This document shows positions 1-12,708 of a DNA stretch of 28,521 nt, in pieces. This stretch comes from Hofstenia miamia (taxonomy: Eukaryota > Xenacoelomorpha > Acoela > Hofsteniidae). The stretch's first letter is position 1; each line of letters starts with the position of its first letter. A program made the translations under genes and the position numbers. Below the pieces are notes generated by a model. It did not search any database. It was not told the origin of the DNA and saw only the letters and a program-made list of their open reading frames with translations. The DNA is taken from contig CABFPE010000272.1 of the NCBI GenBank assembly GCA_900660155.1, forward strand, positions 800,855 to 829,375, given 5' to 3'.

Positions 1-938
1 CATTCTTTAAACATAAGAAATTTAAGAATAACTTACAAATAGTTGAGTATTCATCAGAAATCTACATGTGTGTAGATTGGCAGAAATCACGCTTGAAATT
101 GGCACATCACTTCATTGTTGTTGACGAAAATTACTACTTTACAAGAGCATATCCGATTTCAACAAACAAGTTTATTATAATACATTTATTATTTAAAATA
201 AGTCGAGGAAATAATAGCAAATTGCCCCAGACAAATATGTTTTTGTCAAATTCATGATATTTAAAACATAGATTGTTTTTTCATTTATTCTACCAAGAAT
301 AAGTGTATATATCCGTCCAAATAGCCATGCTTGAAATCAAGTATGATAATATAAAAGTTGACACTATGCAAAATTCCATATATACTGAATATGTTTAATT
401 GATTGCTTTAATATTATTAGTTGAAGGATTGATTACTAGATTAGCCCCAGTAACATGAAAATGTCTCAAGGTCTTGATCTGTTAGCCTAATGAACACAAA
501 AATTCCATGATTTGCTTATAAATTAAATGTTATTCATGATTGTTATATGAAGTCATTTAATTGTGATATATTACAAATCATATGGATTTTCTTCACAAGC
601 ACACTACCTACTTATTTTGCTAACAAAAAATTCTTTTAAAATAGAAACAATAGAAATAATAGAAATATATACATGCATAATAAATAATTTGTTGTTGCGC
701 ATATCTGGTGCTAATAAAAAACACGTATTTAGTCCTAAATTTAAACGTAATATACACAATTTTTTTACTCAGATTTATTAAAAGTTTTTGTGAATGATTT
801 ATTTACAATATCTAGACATAAACAATATAAGATTGCTAAAAATATTACTTAAAAATATTACTTTCTATATACAATTGATAACTGGCAATAAATATGACGG
901 AATTTTTGAAAAATGGCTTTAAACATTACTTAGCGTCA
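1..938. other. AT-rich intergenic sequence, no gene recognised
   Basis: The short ORFs here (up to about 70 codons) have low-complexity, lysine-, asparagine- and isoleucine-rich translations typical of random AT-rich DNA. I see no RNA gene or clear repeat. Confidence 0.6.
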
Positions 939-962
939 ATATATATATATATATATATATAT
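939..962. repeat. (AT)n microsatellite at the 3' end of the Penelope-like element
   Basis: About 12 uninterrupted AT dinucleotides. The repeat abuts the 3' end of the minus-strand Penelope-like element, and a similar (TA)n tract lies at its 5' end, so the element is bracketed by TA repeats. Confidence 0.9.
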
Positions 963-984
963 TCTCAAAGGAAACACATTGAAC

Positions 985-1014
985 GTTTCGATTATATTAT
1001 ATAATCATCATCAG
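985..1014 (-). ncRNA. Possible degenerate hammerhead ribozyme core
   Basis: On the minus strand the sequence reads CTGATGA (1014-1008), then an AT-rich inverted repeat (GATTATAT / ATATAATC), then GAAAC (989-985). CUGAUGA - stem II - GAAAC is the conserved core order of type I hammerhead ribozymes, which are known at the ends of Penelope-like elements. Stem II needs a one-base bulge, and I could not build a convincing stem I or a clean cleavage site downstream. This is therefore probably a decayed ribozyme. Confidence 0.45.
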
Positions 1015-1034
1015 CAAACAATTTCCGGTAAAAA

Positions 1035-1440
1035 TATTTTTACAATATAAATTTACACTAAAATTATAGAATGAAATCTAAAATAAATATAAATACTTTG
1101 TTGGATTAATTTTTTTAATTAACAACTTTGTTTTATCGATGTTGTTAGTGTCAATGGCTTCTGCAATTTTTGTATACTTCGTTCTTGTAATGATCTTAAA
1201 ATTTTCAATTCTGACATTACGAATGTGATTTAAAGTTTTGATGTTAAATAGCCATTGATGTGTTCTTTGATTCGCGTATCAAAATGACGGATGGTTTCAT
1301 CGATGTATGATTTCTTACAATCATCACAAGCATATTTATAAACTAATAATGAAGCCAATATTGCGAATTAAATTTAGTGTTTTGAATGATTGAAATATTG
1401 GAATAATCTTTGTAAATTATAAATTTGTATTAAATGATCG
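1035..1440 (-). pseudogene. GIY-YIG endonuclease remnant of the Penelope-like element
   Basis: Minus-strand translation gives VYKYACDDCKKSYIDET followed by RHFDTRIKEH (about 1345-1260). This matches the N-terminal part of the GIY-YIG domain in Penelope-like elements: a Tyr-rich strand, a Cys pair, a YIGET-like motif and an Arg-x-x-x-His helix. The Gly of YIGET is Asp here. After TSKL the frame stops; a second frame then continues to about 1035 with a basic tail. Decayed; identity rests on motif pattern and on its position right after the RT. Confidence 0.75.
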
Positions 1441-1451
1441 TAGCTTATTTT

Positions 1452-2063
1452 TCAATTGAATTGTATTATATTCAATAAATAGTAATTCTTAGTTTCTTTT
1501 ATATCTTCATCAGATATTTCATGATTAGTTGCCCATAAACATTGGTCTACAATTTTCTTTATAAGATGATGTAGATATCCACTATCACGAAACATGTCAT
1601 ATAATTGATCTAAAGAATTTGTAATTTTCAAATACGATGATGACACTTTGATAATTCTTTGCCATAAATATCTGATTGTATTTAAGTTATGCTTTAGATC
1701 ATAATAAGAATCAAATGGTATGTAAAAACCACTGTTCGTTTTCTTAATACATATTTCAATTTCATATGATCTTACACAATTTGTTACAGTAACATTTAAA
1801 AAATTTATCTTGTTGTCATTTTCTTGTTCTAATGTAAATTTTATTTCAGCTAATTTATTATTTATAAAGTCAAAAAAGTCGTCAATTTGTGTTTGATTGT
1901 GAAATGCAGCAAACACATCATCAACATATCTATGATAGCATAGAAATTCATTGCCTTCAAATTCAGATTCAATTTTATCCATTGCAAAACTAGCCATTGT
2001 GGCGCCCAAGGTCGAACCCATAGCAATTCCATCAATTTGTTTATATATATGTCCGTTAAAAAA
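1452..2063 (-). pseudogene. Penelope-like reverse transcriptase, C-terminal part
   Basis: An open frame of 189 codons from the Met at 2021, extendable by about 14 codons upstream to 2063 (the extra residues end IYKQIDGIA). It shows the Penelope RT block QIDGIAMGS-LG followed by YRYVDDVFAAF, which holds the two catalytic aspartates. A downstream block, INFLNVTV, and a segment resembling the family's 'TNSGFYIPFDSYYDLKH' region follow. The catalytic YVDD is intact, but the protein lacks its N-terminal third and loses frame before the endonuclease. The upstream start is not a real start, because the frame runs straight into a TA repeat. It is a fragment of a retroelement polyprotein, not a host gene. 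Confidence 0.88.
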
Positions 2064-2064
2064 A

Positions 2065-2095
<31 letters not shown>

Positions 2096-2096
2096 C
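2064..2096. repeat. (TA)n microsatellite at the 5' truncation of the Penelope-like element
   Basis: Alternating A/T tract with one interruption (tatgtatatat). The Penelope-like coding frame ends exactly where it begins. Confidence 0.85.
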
Positions 2097-2957
2097 TGTT
2101 ATATATTGTTAGATAAAGCAATGGAGATTGTTGCAGTAAACTTTGTATTTGTTCAGAGAACAAAGATACCTTATTAATGTACTAAAACCTTTTCACATTA
2201 AATTAAGATATTTACTATTCACACTCAGGGATTGACACTTCAGAATTCGCAAGGAGAAATAACAAGCATTAAACGATATTTGTAAAATCTTACTTCTCTT
2301 ATGTGAATAAGTGTCAATATATTTTATGTTTTCGCATAGGGAAAATTAAGGTTTTTGAATATCAAATGGAATTTTTTGGATCAAATGTGAAATTCTGAAT
2401 GTGAAACGGCATGTATGAATAGCCTTTGAAATGAAACTGCATTCTGAATATCAATTCTAAATTTTTGAATATGAATTGTAAATTTCTAAATAAAATGTGA
2501 AAATTCGGTAATAAACATCATGAAATGGGATATTAAAAATTCCTCGTCGTTTACTTTTTTGCTACATTGAAAAATGTTTCAATAATGAACAATGAAGCTG
2601 CGATTATCAAGAATGACGTACAGGTCGTTTAACCATAGACATATGCCGTATTGTATTTCAAACACCAAAAAAAGATTCATTGCATCAAAACTGGGGTCAA
2701 CAACATAGCGATATAGTGAAAAAATCATTCTAAAAAAGAACAGTTTATTCAAATTATAAATTGAAATTGAGTCAGAAAATTTGTTTATTTATATGTAAGT
2801 GAATGAGTTTTCTTAATCAAATCTATGATCATTTATTGACAATTATTATCGTACAATCAAGTGTTAACAAACTTTTCAAATAAATAGTATTAAAACAATT
2901 TTCGTGGAAACAACAGTAATTCATTCATTTATAAGAAAGTTTTCAAAGCATGGATGA
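2097..2957. other. Intergenic and calmodulin A 3' flanking sequence
   Basis: No gene seen apart from the cryptic repeat above. On the minus strand AATAAA lies at 2832-2837, about 120 nt after the calmodulin A stop codon, and again at 2784-2789. Either could be its polyadenylation signal. Confidence 0.5.
2330..2515. repeat. Cryptic degenerate repeat of 'tgaatatgaatt / ctgaatgtgaaa' motifs
   Basis: Variants of a roughly 12-25-bp motif recur (tttgaatatcaaat, ctgaatgtgaaac, ctgaatatcaattctaaattt, tgaatatgaattgtaaattt). The phasing is irregular, so this looks like an old tandem array or slippage-prone DNA, not a defined satellite. Confidence 0.5.
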
Positions 2958-4294
<1,337 letters not shown>

Positions 4295-5339
4295 TCAGTC
4301 AGTATTTAGATAAGCAGAAATCTTCTACATAAAAATGATTCGTTGAAAGGGTTTACTGCATAAGTAAGGATGAAACTAATCTCATCACTCAATTTTTGAT
4401 GCCGAAATTTATTTTTTAAATATTTCGCGCTATTAACATTCATTTTGGAAAACCTTTTTATTTTGGCTATTCCTATCATATCTATCAGTTAGTATTATTA
4501 GCATCGGACATTATAAGTCCTTAAATTTCAATTTTCAGTTTTTGTTGATTTAACAATAGCACTGACGATGTGTGAATGCTATTTGTATTTATTTTGTAAA
4601 TTTACTCTCAAATAGAATATTTTCATTTTCGCCTGCACAGAAAATTTAAATAAATAATATTGTAGCATATTGAATTGCTTGCGCAATGATAATAATAAAT
4701 ATACATTTGCAATTTTTATGATAAACTATGAACTTCTAAAAATATTTTAGTGCTATTCCCTTAATTTATTAAAATCTATATGCATTAAGTTGATACATAA
4801 TGTATATTTATCAATTACTAATGACAGAACTAAATGTTAAAGCGTATTTCATAGTTTGTATGAATATAATTAATTTTGTTTCTTTACCCCGAGTATGTTA
4901 TGGCTAGCAATTCACCAATAATTAAAATTCTAACGATGCAGTGACTATATAGCAATACATTATTAATGTAATAGGCAACGTTATTAAGTATGCATACAGT
5001 ATGTAATGTATGTATGTAACTTCGTTTGAATTCCTGTACTCACCAGTTGAGTGTAAAAAAGAATAAGACTGCATGTTATAGGAACCACGGCCATGTTGCA
5101 TGCACATGATAGAGACAATCAGCGTAAATATATATTTTTTCACAACATTTAGCATTAACTTCTGGCAATACGACCTTATAGCTCGCTGCAGACTATAAAA
5201 ATGTCACTTCTTTTTATTTTTCGCGATCTTTGTGACAGTCCTTCGAAATTTGTTTTCAGATTTCGTGTTTAGGAATTTTCTAGTTACATTTTTTGCATAT
5301 ATATATTTTTTGCATATAAATTAACTTAGAATGTCCGTG

Positions 5340-5340
<1 letters not shown>

Positions 5341-5364
<24 letters not shown>
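5341..5364. repeat. (TA)n microsatellite
   Basis: Uninterrupted TA dinucleotides followed by catatataca. Confidence 0.9.
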
Positions 5365-5370
<6 letters not shown>

Positions 5371-7428
5371 TACAGACTAATACTAAGTTTTTTGCAAAAT
5401 CTATAAGAATCAAAGAGGCAACTATCACTCTGAATTTGGGAACAACCTAACATAGCACACCATCTGTTAAGATTCCTAATTCACAAAAGGCTACCACTGT
5501 TTTATTTCCTTCAATGTGGGTGTATTGTTTACACATAATTTTTAAGCTTTCAATTCTTATAGTCATGGAAAAATGGATTGTTTTTAAGGTGGATCATTAC
5601 GAATAAGTTACGATTTTTTAAATATGCTTATAAAATTATAAACCAAATTCCTTAAATATAATATTTTCAGGGAGTTGAATTTGCATGATCTGCTCTTTCG
5701 GCCATATTAATAAAATGGAAAACGATTATATGTATGCACATCTGTTATGACTCCTGTACATTACAGCAAACTTAAAATGTAAAGTGGATGCCCATAAATT
5801 AAAATGGTGCTAAGGGCGTCCACAGCACTGAACCATGTATTAGACAAATGAAAATTCTTGGAACCGTGTTGTTCAATGAATAGTGCATTATTATGTGAAC
5901 AGTTTATGTTATTTTATTTATAGAATGAAATATCATTTTATGTGCAATATTAGCAGGGCTGTATATGAGTCAGTCATACTTAAAACATTTTCCTTGAAGC
6001 AAAATTTGTTTGTTATACTTATCCTGGATATTGAATTAAGTTAGGCTTTTCTTAGGCTAATTTCTAAATCGGATTTTAGAAAGACAAAAGAAATTCAGGT
6101 ACGGCATATCTCTATTTTCAAATAATTGTATTTCTAAATATAATTTTTGAATGTACTATAGACATCAATTCAAATTTTAAAATTTATTTAAATTATCGCC
6201 ACCGTCTGGTACGCGCTTTATTCTGAATTCTGGGAATTGAGAGCCTAATCACTTTTACGTTGGAAGTTGTATTGAAATGCAATGCACACTAGAATGACTT
6301 TACTTTTGAACTCATTGCATTTTTAAGTTTCAATGGTATATATACTTTTGTAAGAACTATTTTTGACATTTTTTCAAAGAAATACTTGATTTATCCCTGA
6401 TAGTAGTTATAATAACGTACATGACGTTACTAAACGTTAAAGAGTTACTAAACATGTGCTTGTACATTAGAATGGTTTTTAAAGATTATTCTGTTTGACT
6501 GAATACAATGTGTGAAAAAAGATGACTTACTGAGAGTTGAATGAATTCTATTTTGAAAATGTGGTGCGCAGGTGTTGGCCATTTTGTTGAAGACAATGTC
6601 GTATTTAGCGGGGCCCATTTTATTGGCTGACCATTGCTGTAGTGCAGCCTAAGCAACAATGATTTTAATTTGTAATCAACTACGCAATAATTTTACGCGA
6701 CCGCACCTGCTGATGCTTAAACACACTCCTGCAATAATATAGATTGGAAAAAAGCCATAAAGTGAGCGTGGAATAATGTCGTAAATTTTGTGCAATGACA
6801 TTTTGCGGATTTATTGTTATACCGTCATCTGTCATACGTTCAAAGCAATTTTACAATAAAGGTTGTAGTAAAATGATATGTTCAACTTAAATAGATTGAC
6901 ATCAAAGAGTGTTTATTAAGGTCTAAAAATAGTTTTACTAATGTTGTGCTCANACAAAACTATGAACAAACAAGTACATGCACAACAAGAGAAATTAATA
7001 ATAAATCCTACAAAAAGCATACTGAGTAGCCTGAATTAGTAAGATTTAAAATCCTTCTTTAAAAATTTTCAGATTTTTCATCCAAAACATTTTTGATGTT
7101 TTGATTTCATATCAAATTTTGAAAAAAAATAAGAATTTGGTAAAAAACAACCATACAGCAAAAAGTATGAAGAAATTGTATAAGCTATTATACAAACGTA
7201 TGTTCTATGCTGAGCAAGTGTATGAAATTTGACCCTCATACTGTTAATTACAGAAGAGCTGGAAGAGTGAATTTAACTTATTGAAAATATTGTACGGGTC
7301 AATAGGTAAACCCATTTGCATGTCTTATTAGCATCACTGGGCTATTGTAATTTTCATAAAAAAACTTACATACAGTTTCAAATTTTTCAAAACTGTGATA
7401 AAATTTAGCAAATTTTTTATGTTAGAGA

Positions 7429-7455
7429 ATATATATATATATATATATATATATA
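7429..7455. repeat. (AT)n microsatellite
   Basis: Uninterrupted AT dinucleotide run of about 13 units. Confidence 0.9.
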
Positions 7456-8141
7456 ATACAGATGAAATTGCAAGCTGAAAGAAGCCCCACTAATTTCAAT
7501 TTTCTAGGCGACAATACCACCTCAAATATGCTAGCAGATCTAAATAGAAAGCATGCGGAGATCTCGCTTTTGGCATTTTTATTAGCGTAATGGCAAAACA
7601 AAAATTTCCGACATTTACCAAAGTAAATTTCTTGCAACTACCCCAAGATTGTGTTATTTCTAGTCAGTGTTAAATCTATGTTTTGAATTCCTGGGTACCA
7701 ACTTCACCTATGGCATGTGCAGCTAAATGATAATGTTGAAGTGATTTCATACACATTTGTTATCAATATATTTAAAAAATTAAGATTTATTTTATGAAGT
7801 ATATCAATTTTCACTAAGAAAATATTATCGTTAACTTTAAATAAATCTTATTTGGTGATGCTTAAGCTTCACAGAGAACCAAAATTTTGATAAGCCTAAT
7901 CCTAAATTATGAATTCATTGCATTTGTACAGCAAAATAGAATTTTGTTATTCAAAACTAAAGATAGCTGTATTTTCAATATTATTTATTCACAACTGATG
8001 TAGATGGCGCCTACAATAAAGTAGTAGGTTCAATCAATTTCTTCTACATGCAAAAGATAATGATTGTGGTAACTCATATTTCAGTATGAGCTTTAACAGA
8101 AGTTTCAGTAAGGTAGTCTTTTGTTTCAACAAATTCTGTCA

Positions 8142-8149
8142 CTGTTGGT
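8142..8149. repeat. Target-site duplication, left copy (hAT-type element)
   Basis: CTGTTGGT; pairs with CTGTTAGT at 9073-9080, 7 of 8 bases identical. Confidence 0.75.
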
Positions 8150-9072
8150 TAGAGGTGTCCACATTTTGATCATGTTTAAAAGTTGCGTTTGAACAACCTG
8201 ATGTGGTGCAGTTTTGTATAAGAATCACTGGGCAAAAAAAATTTCAAATCTAATGCGATGAAGTTTCTTTCCGAAATTGCAGTAATTAAGGGAATCCCCT
8301 TTTGTCAAATATACATTATTTTTTATTCTTACGTTATTTCCAGCAATTTGGGACTAAATCTTTAAAATATAATTGATAAAATGTCTTAGGATTTTTAGAG
8401 ATTAATTACGATAGTTCATTACGTCACAAGCAAAATCAAGCCTGTCAAAGTAATTTTTTGCAAATATTAACTGAGTTTGAATGCCTATAGGCAAGCAGTT
8501 ACTTACTAGTAGTTACCTTATTACTGTCTGATGTTGTAGTGTTTTTTGAACTTTTGCTCTACATCTGAAGAAGTATTATAGTTATATACTTGACGGAATT
8601 GTTTTATGTTACAACGATTAATTGCTGAACATTTGTTATCATTAATGGTTTGATTTTATCAAGACTTTATCAACCTAAGAAAAATACAATGGCATAGCTA
8701 AATACAAAAAAAAAAATAAAATTAATCATTCCGAAAAAAAGCGCATTGGGGATTTTCCCAAATGCTAAGATAATGTCATTAATGACTTAATGACTTCCTG
8801 AAAACTCCTAACACACTTTATAAATAATAATCTGTCGATTTAAATTTTGAGGTGCGAAAAAACTTGAAAATATAATAAATTACATATGTGTTACTATGAT
8901 TCTTCTCATTATTGCAATTTTTTGAGAAAAACTTTATCGCTTTTGAGGGGGATCTAACATTCAACCGACATAATTTTTTTGGAAAATGATTTTTAAACAA
9001 AACTGCACCACATTAGGTTGTTCAAACGCAACTTTTCAAACATGACCAAAATATGGACATTGAACACCTCTA
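8150..9072. mobile_element. Non-autonomous hAT-type element with long terminal inverted repeats
   Basis: The ends are inverted copies starting TAGAGGTGT and ending ACACCTCTA. The inverted arms run from 8150 to about 8290 and from about 8905 to 9072, strongest over GTTGCGTTTGAACAACCT and TGTGGTGCAGTTTTGT, with small indels near the tips. The 8 bp outside each end match at 7 of 8 (CTGTTGGT at 8142-8149, CTGTTAGT at 9073-9080), as expected for a hAT-superfamily target duplication. The 923-bp body has no transposase-like frame, so it would depend on a related autonomous element. The superfamily call rests on duplication length and TIR form, not on a protein. Confidence 0.82.
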
Positions 9073-9080
9073 CTGTTAGT
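9073..9080. repeat. Target-site duplication, right copy (hAT-type element)
   Basis: CTGTTAGT; pairs with 8142-8149. Confidence 0.75.
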
Positions 9081-11602
9081 GTACGTGTAGGGTCGCTCAA
9101 ATCTTCCTTCTATTTCTTAAAAAATAGAACGATGGATATGTACAGTATGCAACAGACACAAAAGAACTCAGCAACCGTTCACAGTCATTAATAAATGTTA
9201 GCCTTGTACTTGTGTAATTATATATCAAAGGAATTCATTGTCTTAAAGTTAACAATATTTTAGTGTAGCATATACCATCTGCAGAACAAAGAAGGTTACC
9301 TCTATCCTACAGTTTCTCTTCTCTTTTGCATCGCATATGACATTAATTGATAACAAATGTGCCCTTATGTCAGGTTAATGTTCAATTTTACGCACCGACC
9401 CCGCACAATTTTGACTTCTAATTGGTATACAAAATGGAATAGATTTCATCAGAGCGGATTGACACATAGTTCTTATTGGAACTTTAGAATGTTATCCGTG
9501 GCGGATCTAGGAATTGTTTGTTTATTTCTTAAGCACGCTCTTAACACTAATAAAATTACGTGGATATTTCACATTTATCTGTTTGAAATTTGTTTTAGAC
9601 TATTGACAAAATTTAGAGGTAGCCCAATTTAGATCAGTAGTTTTTCAATGTCAGTCACTCCTTGCATAACATGTGATAGCCACGTATGGAGTGCATTTTT
9701 TCCCAACTTTTTGACTAATCAACTTAACCGGGTAATAAATTCTACTGAACTGTAGTGAAAATATATATTGTGAATGCAATCAACTCAAAATATTTTGGCC
9801 TAGTATTTGAAAAAATGATTTTCTGTGAAATATAATATTGGATTAGCTGCATGTATTTTTACTTCATACAAAACCTACTCATATTATTGAACAAAATCCA
9901 AGTTTTAAAGCAAGAAATTTGCTACATTCACAATAAACAATTAAGATTATTTCAGGAATAGAGACTATTTAAAGAAATCTTGAAAAAGTTTAATCACACT
10001 ATAATTCTATAAATTAGCATTGGTGTGAGCTGTTGTAAATTATAGTAAAAATTACGCTAGTCTTAGAGTATTTCTGCGTAATGCAGTACTTATGTGTTCA
10101 AATATCATTAGTTCTATGAATTGAGTATGCTATATATCATTACCATTTTAGTATAGGATAAGCGGCGGCATTGGCCTTTCTCAAGTCTGCTTACATTTTC
10201 AATCTTATCGTCGTTCACAGCAAAATGGTGCATAGGAATACTCTTAAAAACAAATGAAAATGATTTTCTGAAGGATGATTCTATTTAAGAAGCGAATTTA
10301 AACTTTTTAAGTGAAAATAATAACAGAACATGCACAACCAATTGAGAAGAAAGAAATTCCGAAAAAGTATGTAGAAAATCTTGGAAAAACAAGTACATAA
10401 GACAATCAATACTGCTGATAGGGTTGGTAGGACATATTGGAAAATGCATGAAATGATTTATATACGTAAGATAATAAGAATTTCTCAAAGGAAGATTCCA
10501 CTTGATTGGTATAACTGCTTTCTAAATATTTGCTTTTAATTGGCCTGCTTAAGAAATAATTTGTAGTAATCCCTCTTTATAGGTCTCTATTCATCTGGAA
10601 TGTTCCAAACTAAATTGCTAGTATGCATAGTTTCAATTTGATACTCCTTTAACCAATACCCTCTTAAATACAATAGATCATCTTTTCTTCTACTATAATG
10701 ATTTCGAAAATTGGTTGTAGTTTGTTTGTTGAGTTTAAGCACTGAGATAGTTGAAGTTAAGTCTACATTTATAACGCCTCATTTTATTTCTTGGCTCAGG
10801 TTATTTTTGAGGTAAACTTCAAATGAACCTGTGAAATTCACATGTCTTAATTGCTTTTATCTGAATTTTCATAGTAGATGTAACTTATTTTTTCTATTAA
10901 AATAGATGAATTGAAGAATTTTAAAGCACCTAACCATTAAAATACGTAAATATTAGAGAATGTATCTTTTAAGGCTATCAAGCACTATTTTTTAAGTTAT
11001 TGTGTTCAATAATTTTGCAATAATGCGCTTTGATAACTTGGTGCTTTCGTTGCAGCATCAGATTAGCGTACATTAATTCATCTATCTAGTGGAGTTATAC
11101 ATCAGTTTTTCAATGATTATTGTTACAATATAAAACAAAAATTATAAAATTCGTAAATTGCACATGTAAAACAAACAACAAAAATATATTTCACTAAATG
11201 TTGTTTCTTTAACAAATTTGCTTATAAAAGCCTTATAAATGTGGCTACGTTCTTTGCTTTTCAAACATTCTTTGATATGGTATTCCATATATTACAAGTT
11301 ATTACAGCGTATGAATTTTGGCAAATTGAGTGCCTAATTTTATATTTGCTTTTATATTTATTCGTTTTAATATTTAATTTAAATTTGTTTTTGAAATACT
11401 AATTTGTTTGCATAGTATTTACATAGGATGTATTTTTGCATAATTGTGCAATATCTATTTAAAACAAGGTGTTAATTTGTCCTAATGGTTTTGATGTTCT
11501 AAATTTTTTGATATCGAAATTCAGCTAACATTGTATAGATTAGAGATATTAGTGGGGCAGGGCATATCGAGGCAATTTTGGGACAGGGTATTTCTAAAGC
11601 GA
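9081..11602. other. Intergenic region, no gene recognised
   Basis: ORFs up to 91 codons (for example plus-strand 9357-9632) look unlike known proteins and are probably chance. The 91-codon frame runs across GTGGCGGATCTAGGAA near 9499, which resembles a hAT transposon terminus and argues against coding. The rest is AT-rich with no clear repeat. Confidence 0.5.
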
Positions 11603-11610
11603 GTACCTAC
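11603..11610. repeat. Target-site duplication, left copy (host hAT element)
   Basis: GTACCTAC, matching GTACTTAC at 18052-18059 in 7 of 8 bases and fitting the hAT preference nTnnnnAn. Confidence 0.82.
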
Positions 11611-12234
11611 TAGGGATGTGCTGGACTCCGGTAAAATCAGCAATTGTACAACCGGATCCGGATATCCGGTATCCGATAAAGTTTAACTTGTTTACCGGAT
11701 ATTACTGGATAACCTATTCTGAGATATATTTTTTCCAAGATATAGAAGTTGTCATGCAACAAAACAAATTTTTCTGACACATCAGGATTAAATCTACTTA
11801 ATATATATGTATTTTCATTCACAATAGGTCGATATTAATTGAGAAATGAAGTTGTTCTTCAGTAATAATCAGGACAACCAAAAGTCATATTTTTCTATTG
11901 GTCTATTTTAGAAGTCTGCATAAAATTAGATGGTTTACAGATCTGGTGTGCAGCGAAATAGGAAGTTATAAAGTCATAAAAAGGCATATTTTTGTTTTTT
12001 TTGAAAAATAAATATTTGTGGCTGAAATATCATAAAAGACATATTAGGGCATAGTTTTTTCTTTAAATTTACAAAACTTAAAAATTAATGCTGGATTGTT
12101 GCTGGTTTAAATCATTTGAACTAAAACATATATTCATTTAATTTCAATAAATTTACTTCCTGGCCTAACCTCCGAGAAGTTTAATTGCTAGCTAATTGTT
12201 GATCCAACCTGACCCACTCGTCGAAACGTTTCTA

Positions 12235-12432
12235 GGACTGGCTATGTATGCTGGCAGCAGAAAAATTTTAAAGGAACTATATTCATTATTATTTCATTGA
12301 TTTTGCAAAGCATACGTGTTGGAGAACTGTGCCATGCATATTCAGGCAAAATATATGAGGGTTGGCAATCTAATTGCTTCAATTAAGGCTCTATCATTAA
12401 AAATCAAAGTTTTTCAATGTTTGACAAGTTGA
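12235..12432 (+). pseudogene. hAT transposase fragment
   Basis: One frame carries a pattern found in the RNase H-like core of many hAT transposases: an 'LKELY-LLFH' block, then (after an in-frame stop at 12298-12300) a block of the form C-x-A-x-V-L-x-N-C-A-M-x-I, then VGNLIASIKALSLK. In intact relatives, as I recall them, this reads roughly 'LFHVTCxAHxLHNCAMxI'. The stop falls exactly inside that block, so the coding is dead. Beyond 12432 similarity continues briefly in another frame (FDKLKFQQMFCYSHP). The family call is from memory of motif patterns, supported by the hAT-like ends and 8-bp duplication around it. Confidence 0.68.
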
Positions 12433-12486
12433 AATTTCAACAGATGTTTTGTTACTCCCACCCTTGATCTAGGAATTGATACCTGT

Positions 12487-12491
12487 AAAAT
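12487..12491. repeat. Target-site duplication, left copy (LTR retrotransposon)
   Basis: AAAAT, repeated at 17551-17555. The final T is shared context next to both LTRs, so the duplication could be read as 4 bp (AAAA). Confidence 0.8.
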
Positions 12492-12653
12492 TGTTGGTGA
12501 TTGGTTGTTACCATGTAATAACACGGTCTCGTGACATGCTGTGTTCTCAGGTTTACCGTGAAAACCTGTTGGTGCATTTATATATAATTGTAATGAAGTT
12601 ACACAATAGATTTTAATCCACTTTTAATTACTAGCGTCTGTCTTGAACTAACA
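12492..12653 (+). repeat. 5' long terminal repeat
   Basis: Begins TGTTGG and ends TAACA, with a TG..CA boundary and short inverted termini. A TATA-like TTTATATATAA lies at about 12576-12586. It differs from the 3' LTR by roughly six substitutions and two small indels, counted by eye. Confidence 0.93.
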
Positions 12654-12671
12654 TGGTGACAAAGTATGAAT
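12654..12671 (+). promoter_or_regulatory. Putative primer-binding site
   Basis: TGGTGACAAAGTATGAAT starts directly at the LTR end. TGG is the complement of the CCA 3' end of tRNAs, as expected; I cannot name the tRNA. Confidence 0.6.
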
Positions 12672-12708
12672 TTCTTAAACAAAATCTTTAATTCTTGACG
12701 CATCGAAT

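Larger units (their letters stand above)
963..2063 (-). mobile_element. Penelope-like retroelement, 5'-truncated and decayed
   Basis: Read on the minus strand, this is the C-terminal half of a Penelope-like polyprotein: reverse transcriptase palm, then a GIY-YIG-type endonuclease, then a short 3' region with a hammerhead-like motif. The reverse transcriptase is recognisable from IDGIAMGSTLGATMASFAMD (2034-1975) and YRYVDDVFAAF. The N-terminal fingers and motifs 1-3 are absent because coding similarity stops at a TA microsatellite at 2063. Penelope-like elements encode RT plus GIY-YIG endonuclease and are often 5'-truncated. At least one frameshift lies between RT and endonuclease, so this copy is non-functional. 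Confidence 0.88.

Noticed and set aside
6555..6720. Possible inverted ends CAGGTG ... CACCTG of another hAT element
   Set aside because: Only about 6-7 bases match and the flanking 8 bp differ, so there is no target duplication.
9357..9632. Plus-strand 91-codon ORF
   Set aside because: No family features, no coding-like composition, and it runs across a transposon-like terminus.
12218..12236. CGTCGAAACGTTTC, resembling part of a hammerhead or Penelope end
   Set aside because: No CTGATGA block or Penelope coding nearby; it lies within the hAT remnant.
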